A DNA stretch of 64,000 bases from Kordiimonas laminariae. GTDB taxonomy: Bacteria > Pseudomonadota > Alphaproteobacteria > Sphingomonadales > Kordiimonadaceae. Location of the stretch: positions 372,001 to 436,000 of the forward strand of contig NZ_JAKQZA010000005.1 in NCBI RefSeq assembly GCF_023008165.1, in the 5' to 3' direction. Shown one piece after another: positions 35,159 through 42,878 of the stretch (its first letter is position 1; each line of letters starts with the position of its first letter). Position numbers and translations under genes: made by a program. The notes beneath the pieces were generated by a model that made no database searches, was not told the DNA's origin, and worked only from the letters and a program-made list of their open reading frames with translations.

Positions 35159-35896
35159 TTAGGCTACGTCTGCGTAGCCTTTTTCTTCAAGCTCGGCTGC
35201 AAGCTCTTTACCACCAGATTTCACAATTTTGCCGTCAATCATCACGTGCACCACATCCGGCTGCACATAGTTGAGAAGGCGTTGATAGTGAGTGATCAAG
35301 AGAATTGCTGTATCGTCACGGCGCTGTGCATTGATACCTTCGGAAACAATACGGAGAGCATCGATATCAAGGCCAGAATCGGTTTCATCAAGAACAGCAA
35401 GTTTCGGGTTCAGAACAGCCATCTGAACCATTTCGTTGCGTTTCTTTTCACCGCCTGAGAAACCAACATTTACAAAGCGTTTCAGCATCTCTGCATCCAT
35501 ACCAAGTTCGCTGGCTTTCGCGCGAATAAGCTTCATGAATTCAGCAGCAGACATATCGTCTTCGCCGTTATATTTACGCACGCTGTTCAGGGCAGTGCGC
35601 ATAAAATTCAGGTTGGAAACACCCGGGATTTCTACTGGATACTGGAAGCCAAGGAAAATGCCTTCACCTACACGTTCGTGTGGTTCAAGCTCAAGAAGGT
35701 CCTGGCCTTCAAATTCAATGCTACCGGCAGATACTTCATAATCATCGCGGCCAGCAATTGTATTCGCCAGCGTTGATTTACCAGCACCGTTCAGGCCCAT
35801 AATCGCATGAACTTCGCCAGCTTTCACTTCAAGGTCCAGACCTTTTAGGATTTCAGTACCGTCCACATGGACATGGAGATCATTAATTTTAAGCAT
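35159..35896 (-). CDS. sufC: Fe-S assembly ATPase SufC
   Basis: Cytoplasmic ABC-type ATPase that drives conformational change in SufBCD. The 245-residue protein has Walker A GLNGAGKST (about 34-42), signature FSGGEKKRNEM, Walker B KLAVLDETDSGLDIDA and the switch His in LLITHYQR. FLGFQYPVEIPGVSN is the SufC-specific Q-loop region. It is separated from sufB by 14 bases and from sufD by 9. Confidence 0.98.
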   Translation of the reverse strand: MLKINDLHVHVDGTEILKGLDLEVKAGEVHAIMGLNGAGKSTLANTIAGRDDYEVSAGSIEFEGQDLLELEPHERVGEGIFLGFQYPVEIPGVSNLNFMRTALNSVRKYNGEDDMSAAEFMKLIRAKASELGMDAEMLKRFVNVGFSGGEKKRNEMVQMAVLNPKLAVLDETDSGLDIDALRIVSEGINAQRRDDTAILLITHYQRLLNYVQPDVVHVMIDGKIVKSGGKELAAELEEKGYADVA

Positions 35897-35910
35897 ATTA
35901 CTTTATCCAA

Positions 35911-37380
35911 TTAGCCCACGCTGCCTTCCAGAGAAATACCGAGAAGCTTTTGTGCCTCTACAGCAAATTCCATAGGCAAGTGTTGCATAACTTCTTTACA
36001 GAAACCGTTAACGATCATTGCAACAGCCTCTTCTTCGTCAAAACCACGGGCTCGACAGTAGAAAAGCTGGTCGTCAGAGATCTTTGAAGTGGTTGCTTCG
36101 TGTTCAATTTGCGCTGTTGGGTTTTTAACTTCAATGTAAGGTACAGTGTGGGCACCACATTCAGAAGAAACCAAGAGCGAATCACATTGTGTGTAATTGC
36201 GCACATTATCAGCGCCAGACATTACTTTCACCAAACCGCGGTATGTGTTGTGGGATTTACCCGCAGAGATACCTTTGGAGATGATCGTTGAGCTGGTGTT
36301 TTTGCCCTGGTGGATCATCTTGGTGCCTGTATCAGCCTGCTGGTAATTGTTTGTTACCGCAACTGAGTAGAATTCACCTACAGAACCATCGCCTGCAAGT
36401 ACACAGCTTGGGTATTTCCAGGTTACAGCAGAACCTGTTTCAACCTGTGTCCAGCTAACCTTTGAATTCTTACCTTTACAAAGCGCCCGCTTGGTCACGA
36501 AGTTATAAATACCGCCTTTACCGTCCTTGTCTCCCGGGTACCAGTTCTGAACGGTTGAGTATTTAATTTCCGCGTTATCATGAGCGATAAGCTCAACAAC
36601 TGCCGCATGCAGTTGGTTCTCGTCGCGCATCGGGGCAGTACAGCCTTCAAGGTATGAAACGTAAGAATCGTCATCTGCAACAATCAGCGTACGTTCGAAC
36701 TGGCCTGTGTTTTCTGCGTTGATACGGAAATATGTGCTGAGTTCCATCGGGCAGCGAACGCCTTTTGGAATATAAACAAACGTACCGTCTGAAAATACAG
36801 CGCAGTTGAGAGCCGCGAAATAGTTATCTCGCTGCGGTACCACAGTGCCCAGATATTTCTTCACAAGTTCAGGATATTCGTGAACAGCCTCGGAAATAGA
36901 CATGAAAATCACGCCAGCTTTCTTCAGTTCTTCACGGAATGTGGTCGCTACAGACACGCTATCAAACACAGCATCGACGGCTACCTTGGCTGCGCCTTCA
37001 ACGCCAGCAAGCACTTCCTGTTCACGAAGTGGAATACCAAGTTTCTCATATGTACGCAGCAGTTCAGGATCAACCTCATCAAGGCTTTTTGGTTTATCCT
37101 GGCTTTTTGGAGCCGCATAATAATAAATATCGTTATAGTCGATCTTCGGGTAATCAACGCGCGCCCAATCAGGTTCTTCCATCTTAAGCCATGCACGGTA
37201 AGCCTTCAGGCGCCATTCCAGCATCCATTCAGGCTCGTTTTTCTTCGCAGAGATAAATCTTACTACCTCTTCAGAAAGCCCTTTTGGTGCCATGTCCATT
37301 TCAACGTCAGTAACAAAGCCGTACTTATATTGTTCGGCCATTTCCTCGACTTGTTGTTTGGTTTCTACTGTTGCAGCCAC
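35911..37380 (-). CDS. sufB: Fe-S scaffold subunit SufB
   Basis: Main scaffold on which clusters are built. The 489-residue protein has [71 protein letters not shown] and the C-terminal [24 protein letters not shown] with the cluster-related cysteine. [19 protein letters not shown] also matches SufB. It is the first structural gene of the operon, 41 bases after the Rrf2 regulator gene. Confidence 0.98.
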   Translation of the reverse strand: MAATVETKQQVEEMAEQYKYGFVTDVEMDMAPKGLSEEVVRFISAKKNEPEWMLEWRLKAYRAWLKMEEPDWARVDYPKIDYNDIYYYAAPKSQDKPKSLDEVDPELLRTYEKLGIPLREQEVLAGVEGAAKVAVDAVFDSVSVATTFREELKKAGVIFMSISEAVHEYPELVKKYLGTVVPQRDNYFAALNCAVFSDGTFVYIPKGVRCPMELSTYFRINAENTGQFERTLIVADDDSYVSYLEGCTAPMRDENQLHAAVVELIAHDNAEIKYSTVQNWYPGDKDGKGGIYNFVTKRALCKGKNSKVSWTQVETGSAVTWKYPSCVLAGDGSVGEFYSVAVTNNYQQADTGTKMIHQGKNTSSTIISKGISAGKSHNTYRGLVKVMSGADNVRNYTQCDSLLVSSECGAHTVPYIEVKNPTAQIEHEATTSKISDDQLFYCRARGFDEEEAVAMIVNGFCKEVMQHLPMEFAVEAQKLLGISLEGSVG

Positions 37381-37421
37381 TTGTGTGGTTCCTTACCTAA
37401 AACTAAAAACGCGTGAAGGGG

Positions 37422-37883
37422 TTATTTTGCCAGCTTAAGAGAGGCTGGAGGCCCAGGTTGCATCACACCGCCAAACGCAGGTTCTGCGATTGAGGAAAGT
37501 GATACACCGTCAAGTGCCCCTTTTACGGCGCTATTGATAAGCTGCCAGCGAGGGCGCAAAGAACAAACGTCATCAAAACTGCATTCGCAGCCGCCTTCTT
37601 TGCTTTCGCTGCACATAGTCAGGGCAATCGGGCCATCTATGGCTTCGATAATGCCGCCAACCGTAATTTCATCTGCGGAACGTGATAACGCAAAGCCACC
37701 CTTTAAACCGCGATGAGAGACAAGCAGGTCAGCTCGTCCCAAAAGATTCAGGATTTTAGAAACAGTTGGTACAGGGATGCCTGTGCTCGCAGATAAATCC
37801 TGCGCGCTGAGCCGAGCATCAGAATGTGACATTTCACACATTAATATAACGGCATAGTCTGCCAGTTTTGTGAGCCTGATCAT
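37422..37883 (-). CDS. Rrf2-family regulator of the suf operon
   Basis: Iron-sulfur-sensing transcription factor of 153 residues (SUF regulator type of the Rrf2 family). The winged HTH lies at about 25-65 (LSAQDLSASTGIPVPTVSKILNLLGRADLLVSHRGLKGGFAL). Cys91, Cys99, Cys101 and Cys107 fall in the cluster-binding stretch equivalent to the C-C-C site of IscR. It is the first gene of the operon and probably controls itself and sufBCDSTA. A 22-bp inverted repeat lies 29 bases upstream of its start. Confidence 0.92.
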   Translation of the reverse strand: MIRLTKLADYAVILMCEMSHSDARLSAQDLSASTGIPVPTVSKILNLLGRADLLVSHRGLKGGFALSRSADEITVGGIIEAIDGPIALTMCSESKEGGCECSFDDVCSLRPRWQLINSAVKGALDGVSLSSIAEPAFGGVMQPGPPASLKLAK

Positions 37884-37912
37884 GTGCTGAACCTAAGCGT
37901 AATTGTACCAAA

Positions 37913-37934
37913 ACTAAAATCTTACCAATTTAGT
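37913..37934. promoter_or_regulatory. candidate Rrf2 operator upstream of the suf operon
   Basis: Inverted repeat ACTAAAAT (37913-37920) with AATTTAGT (37927-37934) around CTTACC; outer six bases of each arm are perfect. AT-rich palindromes with A-C-T-A-A-A/T-T-T-A-G-T arms resemble known IscR/Rrf2 sites. It lies 29 bases upstream of the rrf2 start. Confidence 0.5.
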
Positions 37935-38082
37935 CAGGTTTACATATGGGAACTGTGGGGGAGGAGTCAACTTATTTGCGGCCTTATGGCGCATTTAGGT
38001 AAGGAAATATAGCATTTTTTATTGATTAATGCGAAAAATAGGGGTGAATTTTCAATATGTGATGAAAAAGGCGCACCTATTT

Positions 38083-39018
38083 ATGCAGAATAAGCTGGCA
38101 CAAGTCTTTAAAAAGTCAGTGGAAATAAGGGTTTTTGAAACCATGATTGCTTCCCTTGCAGATGAAGGGAAGGTACCTGGGCTTGTACATCTTTGTAATG
38201 GGGCGGAAACCCTGCAAAGTGCTGTATGTTTGGCACTTAACAGTACAACTGATTCTGTAACGGGTTCTCACCGTAGTCATGGTCTTGCACTTGCGATGGG
38301 AGCTGATCCTTACAAAGTAGCATCCGAAATCCTCGGCAAAGCAGATGGCTTGTCTGCCGGTATGGGCGGTACGCAGCACCTGTTGGCCCCGGAAGTAGGG
38401 TTTCTTTCCAGTAATGGTATTGTCGGGGGCCAGGTGCCAATGGCGTCTGGAGCTGCTCTTTCGGCAAAAGTGCTTAAGACAGGCGGTATTGGCGTTACTT
38501 TCTTCGGGGATGGAGCTGCGAACCAAGGCGCAGTTCTTGAAACTATGAATTTGGCTGTAGCACTTCAATTGCCGATGCTTTTCGTGCTTGAAAATAATGG
38601 TTTTGGGCAAAGCACATCTGCTGAGTTTGCCTCTGGCGGTGTTTCACTTCTTAAGCGTGCTGAAGGGTTTGGTCTTCAAACTTATGCATTGGATGGTGCT
38701 GATGCGAAAGACTGCATAGAGAAGGTTGAAACTGTAGTGACATCTATAAAAGCTGGTGAAGGCCCAGTCTTTATTGAGGCCTCAGTACCAAGGCTGGCAG
38801 GGCATTACCATGGTGAAACGGCTGCTTATCTCTCTGATTGCGGAGGACAAACGGACCCGCTTAAAATTTTGAATGATCATATCGGCGATATATCAGAGGG
38901 TATTTGGAGAGAAACAGAAGCCCTTATGGTAGATGTGATGAAGCGTGCTTCTGCAGCGCCAGTACCGTCTCAGGATTTACTTCGCAAGTTCCATACTGAG
39001 ATGGGAGGGCAAGCGTAA
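38083..39018 (+). CDS. thiamine-diphosphate dehydrogenase E1 alpha subunit
   Basis: Alpha subunit of a 2-oxoacid or acetoin-type dehydrogenase E1. About 311 residues. The thiamine-diphosphate motif is FFGDGAANQG, followed by the family's LPMLFVLENNGFGQST. The N-terminal VFETMIASLADEGKVPGLVHLCNGAE and TGSHRSHGLALAMGADP blocks also match E1 alpha. The start is unclear: ATGs at 38029, 38062 and 38083 are in frame; homologues begin close to MQNKLAQVFKKSVEIRVFE, so I chose 38083. The specific substrate cannot be told from sequence; acetoin and pyruvate types look alike. It overlaps the beta subunit by one base. Confidence 0.88.
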   Translation: MQNKLAQVFKKSVEIRVFETMIASLADEGKVPGLVHLCNGAETLQSAVCLALNSTTDSVTGSHRSHGLALAMGADPYKVASEILGKADGLSAGMGGTQHLLAPEVGFLSSNGIVGGQVPMASGAALSAKVLKTGGIGVTFFGDGAANQGAVLETMNLAVALQLPMLFVLENNGFGQSTSAEFASGGVSLLKRAEGFGLQTYALDGADAKDCIEKVETVVTSIKAGEGPVFIEASVPRLAGHYHGETAAYLSDCGGQTDPLKILNDHIGDISEGIWRETEALMVDVMKRASAAPVPSQDLLRKFHTEMGGQA

Positions 39019-40010
39019 TGATGCTTTCAATCTCTGAAGCTCTGAATAAGGCGCATCACCAGCTTATGGAAGCTGATGAGCGTGTGATAGTGATGGGGGA
39101 AGATATCGTAGGTGGCGCTGGCCTCGGTAAAGGCGAAGGTCTTGGTGGAGTGTTCGGTGTAACTTCCGGCCTTGTAGATAAATTTGGTGCAAACCGCGTG
39201 ATTGATACCCCTATCTCGGAAACTGCTTTTGTGGGTATGGGAATCGGTAGCGCCATGACAGGCCTGAAGCCGATTGTAGAGGTGATGTTCTGTGATTTCA
39301 TGGGGGTTTGCTTTGATCAGATATTTAATCAGGCCGCCAAAGTGAGGCTTCTGTCTGGGGGGCGTATATCTGTACCAATGGTGATCAGAACCACGCTGGG
39401 GGCTGGTGACAGTTCAGGTGCGATGCACAGCCAAGCTTTACATGGTTTATTGGCGACTGCGCCGGGATTAAAGGTGGCTTGTCCAAGCAACCCGGCTGAC
39501 GCTGCTGGATTGTTGAAAACGGCACTTGAGGACGATGATCCTGTTATTCTTATGGAACATAAAGGGTTATACAGCCTTGAAGGTGAAGTGGCAGATGATT
39601 TACCGCCTGTTCCATTTGGCGAAGGACAAGTGATCAGAGAAGGTTGCGATATAACCATTGTTGCAGTTTCTCGTATGGTTCATGTCGCTAATCAGGTAGC
39701 TGACGTTTTGGCCCAAGGTGGGGGTGAAGTAGAGATCATTGATCCGCGCACTATTATGCCACTTGATATGAATTTAATTCTTAAAAGTGTTCAGAAAACC
39801 GGAAAGCTTGTGGTTGTTGATGAAAGTTTTGGTTTTGCCGAAATGGTTATCTCTAGAGTAAGTGAAGAAGGTTTTGGGTATTTGAAAGCCGCGCCGAAAA
39901 AAGTAATCCCTCTTCACACTCCAATTCCTTATGCGCCTGGTCTGGAACAAGAATGGTTGCCGTCAGAGGCGCAAATTGTTACGGCTGTTAAGGAGCTTGT
40001 GGGAGAATAA
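39018..40010 (+). CDS. thiamine-diphosphate dehydrogenase E1 beta subunit
   Basis: Beta subunit, 330 residues, forming the E1 tetramer. VIVMGEDIVGGAGLG, RVIDTPISETAFVGMGIGSAMTGLKPIVEVMFCDF and the FNQAAKVRLLSGG region are classical for E1 beta. The C-terminal domain has VVDESFGFAEMVISRV. The ATG overlaps the alpha stop (TAATG), so the subunits are translated together. No lipoyl E2 or E3 gene follows; a cytochrome b561 gene begins one base later. Confidence 0.93.
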   Translation: MMLSISEALNKAHHQLMEADERVIVMGEDIVGGAGLGKGEGLGGVFGVTSGLVDKFGANRVIDTPISETAFVGMGIGSAMTGLKPIVEVMFCDFMGVCFDQIFNQAAKVRLLSGGRISVPMVIRTTLGAGDSSGAMHSQALHGLLATAPGLKVACPSNPADAAGLLKTALEDDDPVILMEHKGLYSLEGEVADDLPPVPFGEGQVIREGCDITIVAVSRMVHVANQVADVLAQGGGEVEIIDPRTIMPLDMNLILKSVQKTGKLVVVDESFGFAEMVISRVSEEGFGYLKAAPKKVIPLHTPIPYAPGLEQEWLPSEAQIVTAVKELVGE

Positions 40011-40011
40011 T

Positions 40012-40656
40012 ATGAATAAGATCAAACTATGGGACGGTGCGGTTAGGGTTTTTCACTGGTCCCTTGCGCTGTTGTTTGGTCTGTCACTTTATTCTGCGTT
40101 TCAGGACAAGTTCGGCATCTATGCCGATATGCATTATTACTCCGGTGTTGCGATCATTGGTCTTGTGTTGTGGCGTATTCTTTGGGGCTTTGTTGGAAGT
40201 GATACAGCGCGTTTTGCGTTCTTCTTAAAAGGACCATCAGGCATTAGGTCATATCTCAAGGGTGATAACAGCCATGTTGGGCATAACCCTCTTGGAGCGT
40301 GGTCAGTTATTCTGATGTTGCTTGCACTATTCGTTCAAGCGGTTCTTGGCTTGTTTTCATCAGATGGCATGTTGTTCGGCGGGCCGTTTAGTGTTTATGC
40401 GAACGACAGTAATGCCATTACAAATATCCATGAATATCTGGGATATGGTCTCATGGGGCTTATTGGCCTGCATATCTTGGCTGTACTTTTTTATGAATTA
40501 ATAAAGAAACAGAGACTGATCATGCCAATGCTTACTGGCTGGGCGAAGGTAGTTAATCGCGACCTTAGTCTGAAAGGTGGGTCTATAATGCTTGCAATAA
40601 CAATGGCTGTGGCCGTTGCTTTGCTGCTCTATTGGTATATCCCTGCTTATCAATAA
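40012..40656 (+). CDS. cytochrome b561-family membrane protein
   Basis: 214-residue b-type cytochrome with four transmembrane helices plus a fifth near the C-terminus. Likely haem ligands are His15 (VFHW), the His in ADMHYYSGVA, one in NIHEYLGYGL and one in LIGLHILAV. Members carry electrons between a soluble or periplasmic donor and quinone. Starts at ATG 40012 after GGGAG, one base past the E1 beta stop, so it is part of the same transcript. Pairing with E1 genes is unusual. A cytochrome c' lies convergent downstream. Confidence 0.88.
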   Translation: MNKIKLWDGAVRVFHWSLALLFGLSLYSAFQDKFGIYADMHYYSGVAIIGLVLWRILWGFVGSDTARFAFFLKGPSGIRSYLKGDNSHVGHNPLGAWSVILMLLALFVQAVLGLFSSDGMLFGGPFSVYANDSNAITNIHEYLGYGLMGLIGLHILAVLFYELIKKQRLIMPMLTGWAKVVNRDLSLKGGSIMLAITMAVAVALLLYWYIPAYQ

Positions 40657-40685
40657 AAAAATGCCAGCTCCTTGATGAAGCTGGC
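40655..40685 (-). terminator. intrinsic terminator of the cytochrome c' gene
   Basis: Read leftward, GCCAGCT pairs with AGCTGGC (40679-40685 and 40663-40669) around a 9-base loop and is followed by seven Ts (complement of 40655-40661). It overlaps the b561 stop by two bases on the other strand. Confidence 0.8.
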
Positions 40686-40729
40686 CGATCGTTCCACGTG
40701 AAACAAGTCCCTATAAAATAAGTATTTTT

Positions 40730-41191
40730 CTACTTGCGGTATTCGTCGTGGCAGCTTTTGCAGTTTTTCACGGCTTTACCAAAAGCTGGACGCATTACAG
40801 CGGGATCACCAGTTTTTGCAGCTTCTGCAAAGGCTTTTGTGTCTGCCGCATAAGCATCCATACGTGATGCGAAATCTTCCCAGTTATCCCAAATTTTATC
40901 TTTTGCTTCGGTATGGCCTTCCGTACCGCGCGTGTCTTTTGCAAAAGTAGCTTTTGAAAGTGCTGCTGATTTAGCCATCATATCAGCGAGTTCAGCAATA
41001 TGGCCTTCATGGTTTGCTTGACCGCGGAAATGCTGGAGGATACCGGAAAGCGAAAGTTTGGACATCTCCATCACATCATGACGGTACTGAGATTCTGGGA
41101 ATCTCTTTTCTTCCTGTTCAAAACTGGATGCGAAAGACGCTGCGGATATACATGACGCGGCGATCATGGCCTTAATTACTACTGATTTCAC
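40730..41191 (-). CDS. cytochrome c' (class II c-type cytochrome)
   Basis: Periplasmic four-helix-bundle haem protein, 153 residues. A signal peptide occupies about 1-22 (cut near ASFASS). The mature protein has the N-terminal YRHDVMEMSKLSLSGIL helix and the C-terminal haem attachment CKSCH, with Lys at the typical c' position (CHDEYRK). Family members bind NO or CO, or act as electron carriers. It is leftward, ending 73 bases from the cytochrome b561 stop, so the two haproteins are neighbours though not co-transcribed. Confidence 0.92.
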   Translation of the reverse strand: MKSVVIKAMIAASCISAASFASSFEQEEKRFPESQYRHDVMEMSKLSLSGILQHFRGQANHEGHIAELADMMAKSAALSKATFAKDTRGTEGHTEAKDKIWDNWEDFASRMDAYAADTKAFAEAAKTGDPAVMRPAFGKAVKNCKSCHDEYRK

Positions 41192-41245
41192 TTGCTTCCC
41201 CTATGCTTCCTAAGAAGTGTATCACTTGTTCCTGACTTGATAAGT

Positions 41246-41277
41246 TTAACGCCTGCACCTTTCGGGGCAAGCGTTAA
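41246..41277. other. long hairpin between gcrA and cytochrome c'
   Basis: TTAACGCCTGC (41246-41256) pairs with GCAAGCGTTAA (41267-41277) with one G-U pair, and the inner bases extend it by two more pairs. It lies in the 122-base gap downstream of gcrA on the minus strand. No T-run follows on either strand, so the role (weak termination or RNA stability) is open. Confidence 0.4.
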
Positions 41278-41313
41278 GAGAAAATCTGGCAAAATGTGAA
41301 CTGGTTAAACCAA

Positions 41314-41730
41314 TTACATAATTGGCGGGCGCGGTGGTTTTGCGCGGTCACGGCGTGGAGGCTGTGCCTGATATGCTTCGGCACAGTGGCCAGCACAATA
41401 CGGCATGCCTGGCTCTGATGGTTTGCCGCAGAAGTGGAAATCATCATCACCCGGGTGCCCGATCGGCCATTTACACATGCGGTCGGTGAGGTCGAGAAGG
41501 GAGACAAGCTTTTTATCAACCTTCTTTGCCACACGCTTCGGCGCCGCCTTCTTCTTGTCTGTGTCTTTTTTCACAGGAGACGGGCGGGATTTCAGACCAA
41601 GCCTGTGAGCCTTACCGATAACAGCGTTTCTTGTTACGCCTTCACCCAGCTTGGCTGCAATTTGGCTTGCGCTTAAGCCTTCATCCCAAAGCTGTCTCAG
41701 TTTTTCGATACGGTCTTCCGTCCAGGCCAT
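41314..41730 (-). CDS. gcrA: GcrA cell-cycle regulator
   Basis: Alphaproteobacterial transcription factor that works with sigma-70 at promoters methylated at GANTC by CcrM. The 138-residue protein starts MAWTEDRIEKLRQLWDEGLS, the GcrA signature. The recognition region ASQIAAKLGEGVTRNAVIGKAHRLGL follows, then a basic linker. The C-terminal sigma-interacting domain carries MCKWPIGHPGDDDFHFCGKP and PYCAGHCAEAYQ. A short palindrome CCAATTA-CA-TAATTGG covers its stop codon (41310-41325). No ccrM is in the window. Confidence 0.97.
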   Translation of the reverse strand: MAWTEDRIEKLRQLWDEGLSASQIAAKLGEGVTRNAVIGKAHRLGLKSRPSPVKKDTDKKKAAPKRVAKKVDKKLVSLLDLTDRMCKWPIGHPGDDDFHFCGKPSEPGMPYCAGHCAEAYQAQPPRRDRAKPPRPPIM

Positions 41731-41803
41731 TTTTATTCCTTTTATACATATGGCTAATAATTTTTGCGCATGACGCCAATTAATGTTGCTTATATCGCCC
41801 TCA

Positions 41804-41867
41804 CCCCCCTCTTGCCAAGGGGGGTTTTGACCCCATATGCTTACGGCGCTCCAGAAAATGGGGTTTT
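41804..41867 (+). promoter_or_regulatory. attenuator-like leader of the ABC permease gene
   Basis: Four complementary blocks lie in order: CCCCCC (41804-41809), GGGGGG (41819-41824), CCCC (41831-41834) and GGGG (41860-41863), the last followed by TTTT. Blocks 1:2, 2:3 and 3:4 can each pair, with 3:4 (CCCCAT/ATGGGG) giving a terminator-like hairpin. GGGGTTTTGA is repeated exactly at 41821-41830 and 41860-41869. The arrangement resembles an attenuator; no leader peptide or known riboswitch is recognised. Confidence 0.4.
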
Positions 41868-41889
41868 GAGGTGAAAAAAGGAGCTGTTT

Positions 41890-42714
41890 GTGCAGTCAGA
41901 CGTGCAAAAAAACTATAGCGAACTGGGCGCTAGGTCGATTGGAACCGTAAATTGGCTTGGTTTATGGACTCTATACGTTCGCGAGTCGCGCCGATTCATG
42001 AAGGTGTGGTCACAGACGCTGGCAGCTCCTGCGGTAACCACTATTCTCTTTATGGTGATCTTCTCGCTCGCACTTGGTGGTGATGGCCGCATGATTGCTG
42101 GTATGCCTTATAACCAGTTCCTTGCGCCGGGGCTTATGGTTATGGCGATGCTTCAAAATGCTTTTGCTAATACCTCCTCTTCAATTTTGATTGCGAAAGT
42201 TCAAGGCAATATTGTTGATACGCTTATGCCGCCGCTTTCTTCCATTGAACTTACGGTTGGGTATCTGGCTGGCGGCGTGACACGCGGCCTTCTTGTTGGA
42301 GCGTTTGTAGGTGTTGCGTTTGTTCTTATGCCGGGCATCACTATGGAAGTGCAGCACTTTTGGGCAGTGATCTATTTCGCTGTATCAGCAAGTGCGATGC
42401 TGGCGCTTATCGGTGTGCTGACAGGTGTTTGGGCAGAGAAGTTTGATCATTCTGCAGCGATTACCAATTTTGTTATCGCGCCGCTCAGCCTTCTGTCTGG
42501 TACTTTCTATTCTGTTGAACGTTTGAGTGATGGCTGGCAGGTGTTTTCCAGTATTAACCCGTTCTTCTATATGATTGATGGTTTCCGGTACGGTTTCATT
42601 GACCGTGCGGACAGCGATCTCACAACAGGTATTCTTTACACACTCGTCATTAATATTGTTCTTACAATCGCCGTATACCGAGTGTTTAAAAAGGGATACC
42701 GCCTAAAAGCGTAA
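41890..42714 (+). CDS. ABC-2 type transporter permease
   Basis: Integral membrane permease of 274 residues with six predicted helices and the ABC-2 pattern: VRESRRFMKVWSQTLAAPAVTTILFMVIF near the N-terminus, and a late INPFFYMIDGFRYGFI signature. Substrate unknown; relatives export lipids, polysaccharides or drugs. GTG 41890 follows AAAAAGGAG with ideal spacing. No ATP-binding subunit is adjacent, so the partner must be elsewhere. An unusual GC-block leader precedes it. Confidence 0.9.
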   Translation: MQSDVQKNYSELGARSIGTVNWLGLWTLYVRESRRFMKVWSQTLAAPAVTTILFMVIFSLALGGDGRMIAGMPYNQFLAPGLMVMAMLQNAFANTSSSILIAKVQGNIVDTLMPPLSSIELTVGYLAGGVTRGLLVGAFVGVAFVLMPGITMEVQHFWAVIYFAVSASAMLALIGVLTGVWAEKFDHSAAITNFVIAPLSLLSGTFYSVERLSDGWQVFSSINPFFYMIDGFRYGFIDRADSDLTTGILYTLVINIVLTIAVYRVFKKGYRLKA

Positions 42715-42729
42715 AAACGTAACGAAAAC

Positions 42730-42772
42730 CTAGGAATTTCGCCTACGGTGGATTGACTTCACAAATTCCTAG
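42730..42772. promoter_or_regulatory. 10-bp inverted repeat upstream of argD
   Basis: CTAGGAATTT (42730-42739) and AAATTCCTAG (42763-42772) are a perfect inverted repeat with a 23-base loop. A TTGACT -35-like element sits inside the loop (42753-42758). A second inverted repeat, AACCGG (42797-42802) and CCGGTT (42817-42822), follows. The gap is 164 bases. These could form a regulated leader for the arginine genes; which factor acts is unknown. Confidence 0.4.
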
Positions 42773-42878
42773 AGGCATTCTGAGCCCGCCCAAATTAACC
42801 GGTTCGCAGTAGCGTGCCGGTTCACTATTTTCTAAGAGCATTTGGCCCGCCGAATGAGGCCGCCTGAGGAGACAAATC

